DNA of 64,000 nucleotides from Salvia splendens (Eukaryota; Streptophyta; Magnoliopsida; Lamiales; Lamiaceae), in assembly GCF_004379255.2 (NCBI RefSeq), contig NC_056045.1, positions 12,861,593-12,925,592 of the forward strand. The letters are read 5' to 3'. Below, piece after piece: positions 34,544-46,221 of this stretch (positions are counted from its first letter, which is position 1; each line of letters starts with the position of its first letter). The translations under genes and the position numbers were made by a program. The notes beneath the pieces are model-generated. The model did no database searches. It saw only the letters and a program-made list of their open reading frames with translations, and was not told where the DNA came from.

Positions 34544-36100
34544 AAGCAACACCTATTTTGTTCCTCCATCATCAAGTGAGCAGCCTTATTCAACCAATGC
34601 TGCTTCGTCCTCATTCAATCGAAGCAGATTATGCTCTCACTATGGAAAAACAAATCACACAGTTGATAAATATTTTATTCTACATAGATTTCCACCTGGA
34701 TTTGGAAAAGGAAAATTAAAGCCTCCTTCAAAGGACTATGGAGCCTCTAAATCAGTTAATGTTGTTGATGATTGTTGTGCAGATTTGATTGATAAATCAG
34801 CAACTTCTCAGTCTATTGCCGCTCCAGCCATGCCAACTTTTGGTCAATGCCAACAACTGATTGCTCTCTTGCAAAGTCCGATTGCCATTTCTCCATCCAC
34901 ATCTCCTTCAGCCGCACTCAACCATCCTCCACCCACACAATCTCCCCCCTTCACAAGAACAACTACTCTATATCTTCCATTTACAGCCAATCTTTCAATA
35001 CCTCCTGCTGTTTGGCTTTTAGAAACAGGTGCAACTCATCATGTATGTTGCAATCTCTCTCTTTAGTTCATCTTTTCCCGTTCATAATGCCTCTGTAAAT
35101 CTACCTAATGGTGCTACAACCTCCATATCTGACATAGGGACAATTTGTTTGACTCCTACAATCTCCTTACAATATGTTCACTATGGCCCTTCCTTTAGCT
35201 TTAATCTCATCTCTTTAAGCTCTTTGACAAGCTCTCTTTCATGCACCATCATATTCACTCCCGATTCTCTTGTAATTCAGGAAGCTTCTTAGGCAACTGT
35301 GATAGAGAGGGGTAATCGTATGGGAAATCTATACACACTTGATGTGAGATCAGAACCTGAAATCTGCAAAGGTTCTTCATCTTTAATCAACAACTCCATT
35401 TACATCCCTTTGTCCCCTCTTAGTGTCAATTCTATTGTCAATATTGATGTTTGGCACATGAGATTAGGGCATTTATCTTACAACAAGTTGAAATGTATGT
35501 CTGATACTCTTTCATTCAGCAATAAAACACATTCTTTGTGTGATATTTGCCCTCTAGCAAAACAACATCTGCCTTTTAGTAAGTCTGATTATGTTGCTTC
35601 TGAGATCTTTGATCGTATACATTGTTATGTTTGGGGACTCTTTAATCCTAGTACAAAACAAGGATACAAATACTTACTCACCATTGTTGATGATTATTCA
35701 CGATTTGTGTGGACATTTCTGATGCAAAACAAATATGATACGGCCTCTATACTTAGCCAAATTTTCAACACCATTCATACACAATTCTCCTGCAAAATCG
35801 AAGCCATAAGATCTGATAATCCAAAAGAATTCAACCTATCCTCTTTATACACTTCCTTTGGCACAGTTGTGCAGCATTCCTGTGATAAAAACCCACAACA
35901 AAATGCTCGAGTTGAGAGAAAACACTAACATCTTCTTAATGTTGCTAGAAGTCTCATGTGTTCAATCACATCTGCCTATTCAATACTGGGGGGATTGCAT
36001 TTTGAATGCTTCATACCTGATAAATAGAACCCCATCTTCTGTACTTCCTAACAACATCACACCTTTTCAATCCCTCTTTTAAAATCCACCATCATATACC
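34544..36100 (+). pseudogene. Copia-B gag C-terminus, protease and integrase
   Basis: Begins at the AAGCA duplication in the frame that ends the inverted gag fragment. Motifs in order: a zinc knuckle remnant (CSHYGKTNHTVDKYF), protease remnant VWLLETGATHHVC (ETG instead of DSG), the GAG-pre-integrase HHCC unit (WHMRLGHLSYNK to CDICPLAK), and the integrase core with YLLTIVDDYSRFVW, IRSDN and QNARVERKH. The first catalytic aspartate region reads HCYVWG rather than HIDVWG. Several frameshifts and stops make it inactive. Confidence 0.85.
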
Positions 36101-37840
36101 CACCTGAGAGTGATTGGGTGCTAGTGCTATGCCTCTACTTTGCACAGAGAAAGAGATAAGTTTTCACCCAGAGCCACAAAATGTGTTCTATTGGGATATC
36201 TTGCTGATTATAGAGGATATAAGTTGCTTAAGATTGACTCCATACAAGAAATTGTTACACGACATGTTGTCTTTCATGAGGATGTTTTTCCTCTTTCTCA
36301 TCTTTCTAAATCCTACTAATTCTCAGATCTCAGACACCCAAAAATGAAAATAATCTGCCTGACTTCTCAACGACAAGAGCAGGTAGACTCACCTAACAGC
36401 CAGCTCACTTAACTGATTACTTGTGTAATTCTATCTCATCTTCATCCCTTTATCCCATCTCAGCTCATTTTTCTCTATCCAAAATCTCTCTTGAATATCT
36501 GAAATACATCATTCTCATGTCTGCCATATATGAGCCATCCACCTATAAACAAGCTTCTGAAATAAAGGAATGACAATTGGCAATGCAAGATGAGCTTTAT
36601 GCATTTATAAGAACTGACACTTGGTATATAACTGTGCTTCCTCTTGGAAAAATACCCATTGATTGTAAATGGATATACAAAGTGAATTATATTGTTTAGC
36701 CTTCTGTTGAAAGATATAAAGCTAGATTACTAACCAAAGGATTCACACAACTTGAAGGTGTTGATTTCTTGGACACTTTCTCTCCTGTTGCAAAGCTCAC
36801 AACTGTTAAACTGATGTTAACTCTAGTTGCTATTAAGGGATGGTCTCTGACTCACTTAGACATCAATAATGCTTTCCTCTATAGTGATCTAGAAGAAGAC
36901 ATCTATATGACATTACCACCTGGACTTGAAGTGGACAGGCTGACTGTTGAGGGGGCTACTCCAGAATCGACTTTGGTTTGTAAGTTGAAGAAACCTCTTT
37001 ATGGTTTGAAACAAGCTTCAAGACAATGGTACTTGAAATTGTCAGAAGTTCTTAAGGGATTTGGGTTGCATCAGTCAGCGTCTGATCATTCTTTCTTCTA
37101 CAAATTAGATGGAGCAGCTGGATTCTTTGGCATAGTGGTATATGTTGATGATATCTTAGTTGCCACTACTGATCCAGAAATGACAAATAACTTCAAAACT
37201 TTCCTCACACAGCACATCAAGTTCAAAGATCTTGGAGTTCCAAAATATTTTCTTGGACTTGAGATAGCTAGAAACAAGAAAGGAATTCAAGTTTCTCAAA
37301 GAATATACACCATGGATCTGCTAAAAGACACAAGTTTCTTGGGTTGTAAACCGTCTCCTGTTCCCATGGATCCACTAAAGAAGCTGCAACTCGATTCAGG
37401 TTCACCTCTAGAAGATGCTTCTAAATACATAACACTCATTGGAAGACTTTTATATATGTGTATTACTAGACCAAATATCATCTTTGCTGTACAAAAATTG
37501 AGTCAATATGTGTCGAAGCCTTGTCTTGAACATTGACAAGCAGCTGAAAAGGTTATGAAATATCTTAGGGAACTCTGGGCCATGGCTTATTTTATTCTAG
37601 CAGCAGCAAGCCTACTCTAAGCATATTCTCAGATGCTGATTGGGCAGCAAGCATACTCTAAGCATATAGAGATTGATTGTCACACGGTTAGAGAGAAATA
37701 TTTGAAGGGGATCATCAAACCACTGCACATTAGTAATAATTTGCAACTAGCCTACATCTTCACTAAACCTCTAGGTGAAGCAGCTTTTAGTTCAATCTTG
37801 AGCAAGATGAACTTTAATAGCATATGTAGTCCTTCTTGAC
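36101..37840 (+). pseudogene. Copia-B reverse transcriptase and RNase H
   Basis: The longest open part (36769-37536, 255 residues) contains THLDINNAFLYSDLEEDIYM, PLYGLKQASRQWY and the catalytic YVDDILVA, then PKYFLGLEIARNKKGI and SPVPMDP. A stop after SKPCLEH ends it. RNase H is badly shortened: SDADWAA is followed almost directly by KHIEIDCHTVREK, so about 60 residues are missing. The element was once an ordinary plant copia pol. Confidence 0.9.
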
Positions 37841-37845
37841 GCGCA

Positions 37846-38153
37846 TGTTAAGATGGTGAACTTAATGCATGATAGTGAACGTGATGCTTGCTTCATGTAT
37901 GATTGTTGAAGAAGGTGACGGTTGATGTCGAACGCACGTCAAGAATGAAGCTGAGCTGGAGCCTCGTCACTCACACGTCGACGGGTGACGAGTTGGTTGA
38001 GAGTTAGTTAGCTAGATATTTTGGTGGTTATCTTCACTTAATTAGTATAAATAGAGCTAGCTAGTGTGGTAGTTGAATCATCTTGTAATCTCTCATTTTG
38101 ATATCAATAAAAGATCTTTTGTCTTCTACTCCTTCCAATGGAGTTCATATTAA
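37846..38153 (+). repeat. Copia-B 3' LTR
   Basis: Similarity to the inverted 5' LTR is clear from about 37910 to 38153; the start at TGTTAAGATGG is a guess. The last 13 bases present in the 5' LTR (TCAATTTCTACA region) are missing here. Confidence 0.7.
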
Positions 38154-38189
38154 AAGAAAAATGTATCACTTAAAGTGGGACGGAGGAAG

Positions 38190-39024
38190 TATAACTCTTC
38201 ATACGTCCTAGCCGAAAAACACATGATCCTTTATGCGGTTCATTAAAGAAAAACACATGAGATTCATGTGTTATACTCTACTAAAAGTAGAATTTCCCGT
38301 ACCAAACCCCTTTAACGTTGGCGGCGGCGATTTCCGATGACTTCTAAAATTGCTCTGAAAAGTATAGAGAGAAATAGTGTTTTGTTTAGGAGAAAATTTT
38401 GATTAAATCAGATCTGCTGTATTTTACTTAATTTTTAGAAATTCGTGATTAATTATTAAGTTTAACTACCTATATACTTCAGAAATCTTGTTCATTTATC
38501 ATTTTCCTGGTTACAATTCTTTATAAACTGATGATTATTTCAATTTTTGTGTCTATCTGTAAATTTAGCGGTGGGTGGATTCGGTATCTAAAGTAGATCT
38601 TGATGGAATTAAGTTTAGTAATTAAGATTGAATAACTACATTAGATATAGCTGTAACCTGTAGGTGAGATGTCCCAGAAAATCCAGGCTGTAGAGATTTT
38701 GTGGAGGATTCTTGGTCTTAATCTAAATGCAAAAAAAATCCATCAAGATCATTCTCTATTTGCTTAAATGGAGGTAGTCATGATGAAGTCATTGTTTTCT
38801 GTAAGAAAGCTAGTTGACAAATTAATTATAATTACAGCTGACCACAAGAAGAATCAAGTACATTAGTTGTGCAAGATTAACACGGTATTCATTCTTTAAT
38901 TCTTGCTTAACTGTTTGAATCTTTATTAGCAATAAATGTTTAGGCTAATCCGATTCATAACGTGTACTACTCTACTAATTTAATAAACACTTGATTTGTG
39001 AGTGACGAGAGATGTCAAAATTAT
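38190..39024. other. No recognisable feature
   Basis: AT-rich DNA of unknown nature. The first 30 bases beyond 38153 end in GGGACGGAGGAAGTATA, a Stowaway end. Confidence 0.4.
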
Positions 39025-39168
39025 TACTCCCTCCGTTCCATTTTAAGTGACGCATTTTTCTTTGAAGATGTTCCACTCTAAATAACACATTTTTAAATAT
39101 AGAAAAATCATTGTCCATACTTTTTCTTTATCTCTTATTTTATTCTCTCCACTTTACACATAAAATAA
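39025..39168. mobile_element. Truncated Stowaway MITE
   Basis: TA-CTCCCTCCGTTCCATTTTA end, cut off by the next MITE. Confidence 0.7.
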
Positions 39169-39426
39169 TACTCCCTCCGTCCTTTTGTAGTTGAGTCGTA
39201 TTCTTTTTTTGGTTGTCCCACTGTAGCTGAGTCATTTCCTATTTTTGGTAAAAAGCGCTAACTTTTCTTCTCTCTTACTTTACTTTCTCTTACTTTATTC
39301 TCTCTTCATCTCTCTACCTTTTTCCTTTCCTACTTTATTCTTTATTCACTTAACTCACTTTTAACAAAATTTCTTAAATTCCGTACCGGAAAGAAATGCT
39401 TTTACTATAGAGGGACAGAGAGAGTA
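39169..39426. mobile_element. Stowaway-like MITE
   Basis: TA-CTCCCTCCGTCCTTTTGTAG at left, CTATAGAGGGACAGAGAGAG-TA at right. Confidence 0.8.
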
Positions 39427-39869
39427 TGGAGAAAGTAGTTATTTTATCACTTCTGCATCACTGTTAGTAACTTAGTTAGAGAGCGCTAAGTAAAACGAGT
39501 GAGACCCTTTCTCATTAGCAATATTCCCAAGTGACTGTTATAGTCCCTTTTTAGCTTTGAAACGAAATTGTTTAATTTTATATAAAAAAATACTTCTAGA
39601 TGAAAATAGTTAATGCGATATAAGGCTATTTTTATATATTGGATTTGTAATGCAATATGAGTATAATAATTTAGTAAAGTATGGATAAATAAAAGAAAAA
39701 AGTAAATAAAACTTTAAATTGCACGCAAAATCGAGAATAGGGGGAGTATTTGTTATTTTGATTTATTTATATATTAATATAATGAATATTACACTGTTAG
39801 GTATAATAATTAAACCAGTATAAATAGTTCTGAAATATAAGTAATCAATCGATCAATAATTATATGGAA

Positions 39870-40139
39870 TACTCCCTCCGTTCTTGAAAATTTATCACTT
39901 ATTTTCATTTTCGCCCGTCTCATAAAATTTATCACCGTTCACTTTTACCATTTTTGTTAGTAGACCTCACATTCCACTAACTCATTCACACTCACATTTT
40001 ATTATAAAACTAATACTTCAAAGAGTTGGTGGAATGTAGGATCTACTACAAAAAATAGTAAAAGTGAAATGTGACAAATTTGTGGCCATGGAAAAAAATA
40101 GAAATAAGTGACAATTTTTTAGGAACGGAGGAGGAAGTA
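39870..40139. mobile_element. Stowaway-like MITE
   Basis: TA-CTCCCTCCGTTCTTGAAAA at left, TTTTTTAGGAACGGAGGAGGAAG-TA at right. Confidence 0.8.
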
Positions 40140-40147
40140 TTTGAATG

Positions 40148-40396
40148 TACTCCCTCCGTTCCGTAGCAATTGAGTCATTTTGCCATTTTGGTACATCCCA
40201 TAGTAGTGGAGTCACTTCTCTTTTTAGTAAAAGTCAACACATTTTTTTCACTTACTTTTCCCTCTCTTTTACTTTATTCCCTCTATTTTTTCTTCTCACA
40301 TGCTTTATTATCTTTTTATTTAATACGTTACCCACCTTTTTCTTAATCTCTGTGTTGGAAAAAAAATGTCTCCACTACTATGGAACAGAGGGAGTA
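40148..40396. mobile_element. Stowaway-like MITE in the SDR upstream region
   Basis: TA-CTCCCTCCGTTCCGTAGCA at left, CTATGGAACAGAGGGAG-TA at right. Its right end is about 410 bp before the SDR start codon. Confidence 0.85.
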
Positions 40397-40748
40397 ATAG
40401 TTTCAGAAAAATGAATGACGCAGATATAGTGTTAGTCAACGTTACAGTGGGATCTTGAAAACTGACCAGGGCAAGCCGAGATCCCTGTAAAGCTGGAGAG
40501 AGATTAGTCTTTAGGCACATGAACAGATGTGATCACAGTTGGATTTCTTCTTATATTATATCTATGTGCAATCCAAAAATATAAATAAAAATCAAGATTG
40601 ATATCTAGTGTAGTTGAATGTGTGGTTTTCTAGATTATTATTATACATACAAATTGTCGAAATAAGAACTACAACTCGTCCAATAAAGGAGGATGTTGTC
40701 ATTCAATTATTTAAAACTAGATATGCAGCAACTTCCCAAAATATTTCC

Positions 40749-40757
40749 CTATAAATT
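40749..40757 (+). promoter_or_regulatory. Candidate TATA box of the SDR gene
   Basis: CTATAAATT about 47 bp before the ATG at 40804, a fitting distance for a short 5' UTR. It also argues against the earlier in-frame ATG at 40693. Confidence 0.5.
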
Positions 40758-40803
40758 CCATTCATTTTTTGAGTTAGTCATTAAACTCCCTCTCTCACTA
40801 AAT

Positions 40804-41871
40804 ATGACAGCCCAAGTGATTCCCGAACTAGTGTTCTCTGGAACCCAATTTCATGGAATGGAGTGTATTTCAATCCCCACCATTAGAAGGTATATACATT
40901 AATAAGTAGTTGGTTTCAAATTTGAGATCAGACCAATACAACTATAACAACTTATTTGCTGATTATAGAAATTCAGATTTCGATCCTAAAATCAATTGGT
41001 GATTTATATAATGCTTTCAGTTCTGTTTGTATACAATTGATAATTAGTTGGTTCTTATATATGCAGATTGGAAGGAAAAGTTGCTATAATAACCGGCGGG
41101 GCCGGGGGCATCGGAGAGGCGATTGTTCGCCTATTCGCGGCCCACGGTGCCAAAGTGATAATGGCGGACGTGGACGATATCCAAGGGAAGTCGATTGCGG
41201 AGTCGTTGGCAGGTCAGGCGACGTACGTCCACTGTGACCTGAGCTCGGAGACGGAAATCGAAGCCCTAATAAACTTGACAGTGACGAAACACGGGAAGAT
41301 CGACATCCTATTCAACAACGCGGGCATCCTGGGGGACCAGTCGAGGCACAAGAGCATCCTAGAGTTTGACGCGGCGGAGTTTGACAGGATCATGACGGTG
41401 AACGTGAGGGGCACGGCGCTGGGGATGAAGCACGCGGCGCGGGCCATGATCCGAGGCGGGGGCCGCGGGGGGTGCGTGATCTCGACCGCGAGCGTGGCCG
41501 GGGTGATGGGAGGGATGGGGCCGCACGCGTACACGGCGTCCAAGCACGCGATCGTGGGGCTGACCAAGAACGCGGCGTGCGAGCTCGGGCGGTACGGGAT
41601 ACGGGTGAACTGCATCTCGCCGTTTGGGGTGGCGACGAGGATGCTGGTGGAGGCGTGGCGGGACGGGTCGACGGAGGAGGAGGAGGTGATGAAGATGAAG
41701 ATGGAGGAGTTTGTGAGTTGTTTGGGGAATTTGAAGGGGGAGACGCTGAGGGCTAAGGATGTGGCGGAGGCGGCGCTGTTTTTGGCTAGTGATGAATCCA
41801 GGTATATTAGCGGACACAATCTCGTTGTGGACGGAGGAGTTACCACTTCTAAAAATTGTGTTGGCTTGTGA
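40804..41871 (+). CDS. Short-chain dehydrogenase/reductase (SDR110C-type), two exons
   Basis: Exons 40804-40889 and 41067-41871 join through GT-AG sites at matching phase (AG|A, arginine), giving 296 residues. After a 29-residue N-terminal stretch with no clear targeting signal, the protein shows the classical SDR pattern: cofactor loop [10 protein letters not shown], an aspartate after the second strand (MADVDD, favouring NAD over NADP), NNAG, the catalytic serine region [13 protein letters not shown] (Tyr and Lys of the active site), and the C-terminal signature [19 protein letters not shown]. This is typical of the plant SDR110C group, which includes secoisolariciresinol, xanthoxin, borneol and isopiperitenol dehydrogenases. 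The substrate cannot be told from sequence alone. Exon 2 is markedly GC-rich in its middle. No damage seen. Confidence 0.9.
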
Positions 41872-41991
41872 CCCTCATTCATAATTTTTCTTTTTTTCTT
41901 TCATATGCCATGTATTTATGTAGTAGAATGAGTTACCTATCTCATTAAACTTCTTTTTTAATTCTATTCACTAATTTTGTGTAAATAATAA

Positions 41992-42152
41992 TACTTCCTT
42001 CCTCCTATTATAGATAGACACATTTCTTATGGCAAAAAAACCAACACTCTATCTCTCTCCTCCATGTTCTCTATTTTCTTCTCTCTTCATTAAATCACTA
42101 AATACCAATACCTAAAATTATGTGCCCAAAAAATTATAGGACGGAAGGAGTA
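41992..42152. mobile_element. Stowaway-like MITE downstream of the SDR gene
   Basis: TA-CTTCCTTCCTCCTATTATAG at left, ATTATAGGACGGAAGGAG-TA at right. Begins 120 bp after the SDR stop and may supply 3' UTR sequence. Confidence 0.8.
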
Positions 42153-42157
42153 CATAA

Positions 42158-42411
42158 TACTCCCTCCGTTCCTTAAATTTTGTTACACTTCGACCGGGCA
42201 CGAGTTTTAAGAAATGTATTGAAAAGTGGGTTGAAAAATTTAGTGAAGTGTGGGTCTTACTTTTAAATATTAATTTTATAATAAAATATGAGTGATAAAG
42301 AGTTAGCGGAATGTGAGGTTCAATACCAAATATGGTAAAAAGTGAAAAATGTCAAATTTTGTGGGACGAACCAAAATAGAAATATGTGATTTTTGAGGTA
42401 CGGAGGAAATA
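42158..42411. mobile_element. Stowaway-like MITE next to the gypsy LTR
   Basis: TA-CTCCCTCCGTTCCTTAAA at left, TTTTTGAGGTACGGAGGAAA-TA at right. Confidence 0.8.
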
Positions 42412-42442
42412 CCAAGTTTTATTTTATTCATTCCATCAATTA

Positions 42443-43010
42443 TGATATTTAGCGAATTTTTTATGGGAATAAATGCAAGTAATAAATGAAGATCACAACA
42501 CTGAAAATTACATGGTTCGATTTACTGAGGTAAATCTACGTCCACGGGAAGAATAGAGGGCAAATTTGTATTGCTTGATCTAGCTTACAGATTACAATAC
42601 TGATTTGCTATATGAGATTCAGGATCTAGAGAACTTAACCCTGGTCTATCTGATCTAAGTTCTATTTATACATTCGAACTAAGATCGTGGTTTGCAGCCC
42701 TGGTAGGGGGGTTGATAACTGCTTAATGCCACTAAATAGATCGTGGGTGTAATGGAGGTCGTGGAGATCCTGCATGGGTCCACTATCTCCTTGTTCGGTC
42801 GAATACTGAGACCGAACTGCTGAACTTTGCCGATCAGCTTTTGCCGATCTGAGAGTCGAGCTCGATAGATCGGCTTTTACCGAGCTATAGGCTGTGACCG
42901 AACTCTTTGGTTGTGCCGAACTGATACTCTTTCTTGGGTTTTGGGCTGATGGGCCGTCACTGCTATTGGGCTCGCAATTATTGTTTAGTTGTTTAGTTCG
43001 TATCCCATCA
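42443..43010 (-). repeat. Gypsy-T 3' LTR
   Basis: TGATATTTAGCG...GTATCCCATCA (plus). The adjacent plus-strand CCACCCCCCCCG is the polypurine tract on minus. Confidence 0.92.
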
Positions 43011-43310
43011 CCACCCCCCCCGAAAAGCGAAGTGAATCACTTCGGCATTTTGGATAAGTGTAAGGGGGAGGCTGACGTCAGGGGACGTGCTCTGCACGTG
43101 TCTGCATTAAATGTGACAGCAAATCCGGCCAGAGAATTCAGAAAAAGTGGGATTTGAAACGGTGCGACGAATTTGAAAAATATTTCCTTTCTTCATCATT
43201 GGAACACTTTTGCGATTATTTCTTCTGCATTCTCTCTCTTTTTCGTAAAATTTTCTTCCGCTTCTTCAAGAATTTCTTCAGAGACTTTCGACCATCAAAG
43301 AGTAAGAATC

Positions 43311-45239
43311 ATGTCTTCTTCTTCTGAAACTGTTTCTGAATCAGGTAGTGGTAAGAAGGGGGGTAAGGGATCTTCTGGCCGGAAAAAGTCCGGGGAGAAG
43401 ACGGTAGAATATTTTCACAGCATTTTGAGTAAGGATACTGTGATATCCTTACACAGAAAATATTTTCTTCCTGGGGGGTTAGTGGTGATTCCCGACGACA
43501 CTCATAGGGCTAACTCGCCGCCGGAGGGTTATGCCACCGTTTACGAAGCCTGCTTAGAATGCGGGCTTCGTTTCCCTCTTCCCCCCGCCTTTGTAGAGCT
43601 TCTTGATTTTTTCCAACTTCCTTTAGGTCAGGTGACTCCAAATTCTTGGAGGCACTTATCGGCCTTTGCTGCCGAGCTGCGTAGACTAGAAAAGGATCTG
43701 TCTCTGAGGGCAATCCTTAATTTCTTTCAGTTTAAGAGAAAGGGATCCTGGTTTTACTTGATCCCTTTACAGCCCTTTAGAGCCTTCTGTAAAACCAAAT
43801 GGCCGATGTGGAAAAATCGCTTCTTTTTTTACAATAGGACAGCGGCTCCGGACTTTTCCTGGAGAGGGCCGAAGTCCGTAATTCCTCATCCTCGGGTAGA
43901 ACCGTTGGACGAGCTCGAGGGCGGGCTCAATAAGATTCCCATGATTAGGAAACAGTATTTGGAATCTGAGCTCGTCAAGGGTGACTTCGTGTTCGACTCC
44001 TCGTCTTCGGACGAAGAGACTGAGGGTGAGGATTTCTTTTTTATGCTTTACTGCTTTAGCGGCGGAAACTAACTTTGTTTTCTTGCTTTTTGGCAGTGAA
44101 CATGCTAAGCAAGCTTGGTCGCAAATCCTCCGAATCAAAGGAGCCGGAGAAACAGAAAACCACCAGCTCGGCGTCTGATGCCGAGAAGAATCCGAAGAGG
44201 CAGAAGACCTCTTCGAGTCAGTCTTCGGATCCTAAAAAGCCGGGATCGACCTCGGCAAGGGGGAAGGCGAAGACTCAGAAACCCCCAAAAGCGCCAGAGA
44301 GAGACATTGTCCAGGGGGGTTATGGATCAGGAGTGGTTACGGCCACTTCGGAACATATCTCTGAGCCCTTTTTATGGCCAAAGGACTTTGTAGAGGTGAA
44401 TTTTCTTCTTGATTTTCTGGCTTTGCTTCTTTCCTATATTTTTTGTGGCCCCTCTGTTGACTTTTTCCTTTTTCCATTTTCAGAGGAACAATATGCTCTG
44501 CAAACTCGTCACAGTTGAACTCTCTAAAGCGTCCAGCGATTATGATGAGATGCAGAGGAATTTGAATGCTGCTCGTCACCAGGCCGAACAGGCTCGGGCA
44601 GACTTTGAGAGGGCAAGGGCCGCTATGATCTCGGCTCAGGATGAAGCCCAGCGTGCCAAAGACCAGCTCATCATCCAGAGAGAGCGGTCGAAATAGAGGG
44701 AGGCGGCTGCCGTGGTTGCTCAGGGGGAGGCTCTCCGTGTTTACACGGAGAAACTCTTTTTGAGCAATCAATTTTCGGCCCTTATCGGTGATCTGCTGAA
44801 ATTGATGACCGATAATGTTGAGCAGGAACCCGAAGTCGTCTTGCCGCTGTATGGCCGAGAGATTGCAGCGCGTCTCCAGAGTCTGCCGCTCCTTGAGGAG
44901 CTTGCGTCTTCATCGGTCCTGCTTTCTGCTGAACGAGTCCGTAATTGCCGTGCTGACCGTGACGAGAACATGGAGGCCATCTTTGCCTCCTTGGGGCCTG
45001 TTTCACCCGCTTCAATTTTCAAAGAAGAGGGTGAGCAGGAAAATGAGGCCGGCAAGGAGACCGAGCAGAAGGATCAGCAGACCGGCGACGGGCACGCCGA
45101 GCAAGAGGTGCAGCAGATCGGCGATGGGGGCGCCGAGCAGGAGGGAGGGAGGAGGGAGGCCGAGGCTGAGACCGAGGTCGACAAGGAGAAAGAAGCTGAA
45201 ACCCACAGGGAAGCCGGAGACGAAACTGGCGGAGTATGA
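43311..45239 (+). CDS. Gypsy-T antisense ORF 1 (putative gypsy-type transposon domain, Transposase_28-like), three exons
   Basis: Exons 43311-44025, 44097-44395 and 44484-45239 join at good GT-AG sites with matching phase, giving 590 codons. The N-terminal domain (IPDDTHRANSPPEGYATVYE, then CLECGLRFPLPPAFVELLDF, LPLGQVTPNSWRHLSAFAAE and FFQFKRKGSWFYLIP) matches the plant family called 'putative gypsy type transposon' (Pfam Transposase_28) known from antisense ORFs of Tat elements. A lysine/serine-rich middle and a coiled coil (SSDYDEMQRNLNAARHQAEQ) follow, then an acidic tail. A TAG at 44694-44696 breaks exon 3 while the frame stays open for 181 more codons. Its role is unknown. It reads against the element's genome strand, so it needs its own promoter. 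Confidence 0.75.
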
Positions 45240-45445
45240 TTTCGTCTCCCTTCTCTTAGTTTAGTTTCTTTCTTTCTATTTGTAAAATGGCCTTGAAGCC
45301 CTCCTTGTGTAAATTTTTTCTTGTGAATGAAAAAAATTCTTCTTTCTACACTCGTGTCTTCCTTATAGCTTTTCTTAATCTCTTTTACTCCTATTGTGGT
45401 TTACTGCCTGCTCGGTAAACTGAAATGCCGAACTGACATAGCTGC

Positions 45446-46221
45446 TTCGTATTCTTAACTCTAAGGAGCTGGAGGTACTTCACTGGAAGCGGCTATACTC
45501 TTTGGCTTTAAATGAAGCTGAGAAAAAAGCTATAGATGACCAGATGAAGTATGATGAACTCTTGGCTCGTTTAGTGGAGCTGGAGTCCAACAATAAGGAC
45601 TTAGAGTTCATAAAGAAAGATCTGGAGGCCGAGCTGAATACTGTCATCGCTGAGAGGACTGCATATGAAGGTTTCATCTGCGGGCGCGGGGGAATGACTA
45701 TATCTGAAGTTCAGAATCAAGTTGATGAACTGTGGGAGAAGCTTCATGTACTCCGGAAGAACAATGTGCTGGAGAGCTCGGCTTGCCAACAAGTTGTGAA
45801 ATCATTGCGGCGCTTGGCTTCTCTGTACGACATCATTCTTTCCCGGCGTCCCTCAATCGAGAGATTCCTTAGCCGTTTCCCGCTAACAGATGCTCACACT
45901 CCAACTCAAACCTCTAATCCACTTACTCAAAATTCTACTCCAAATCAGCAACGGACTCAGGAGCAACCGGAAACGTCAAGACAAGAACGCCCTGAAGTTC
46001 GTAGAGGAGTTGTGAATATGAGTGAGCAAGATCAGCGAATGCTTCGTGAAGAGACTCTTCGCCGCCGAGGTGCTAGAACTTCCCGGACTCAGGGAAGAGG
46101 CGGTAGGTCGATCAGAGCATCTCGTCCACCTACTTATTCTTCAACTGCTCGGAACGCCCGAACTCAGCATCATGAGGATTTTTCGGATAGGTGGCTCAAC
46201 TTTAGCAATCGTAGACAGTAG
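45446..46221 (+). CDS. Gypsy-T antisense ORF 2 (coiled-coil, RG/QN-rich tail)
   Basis: Open from 45446; no early ATG is present (the first in-frame ATG is at 45544), so it may be a 3' exon. ACATAG just upstream could serve as an acceptor. The product has an acidic coiled coil (ELLARLVELESNNKDLEFIK), a middle helix SACQQVVKSLRRLASLYDII, then a Q/N/T-rich linker and an R/G-rich tail (RRRGARTSRTQGRGGRSIRA). It could be the C-terminal half of the antisense ORF 1 protein after a lost splice, or a separate protein. I do not recognise it. It ends 560 bp from the convergent end of pol. Confidence 0.55.

Noticed and set aside
30973..38191. Claim that one Stowaway MITE was split by Copia-B
   Set aside because: The ends at 30973 and 38190 are both Stowaway-like, but their inner sequences differ too much to be sure they belong to one element.
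38660..38760. Possible exon starting MSQKIQAVEILW
   Set aside because: About 30 codons before a stop, with no convincing splice sites or similarity.
40693..40803. Earlier in-frame ATG as SDR start
   Set aside because: It would place the TATA-like CTATAAATT inside the coding region and add a hydrophobic, low-complexity stretch unlike SDR N-termini.
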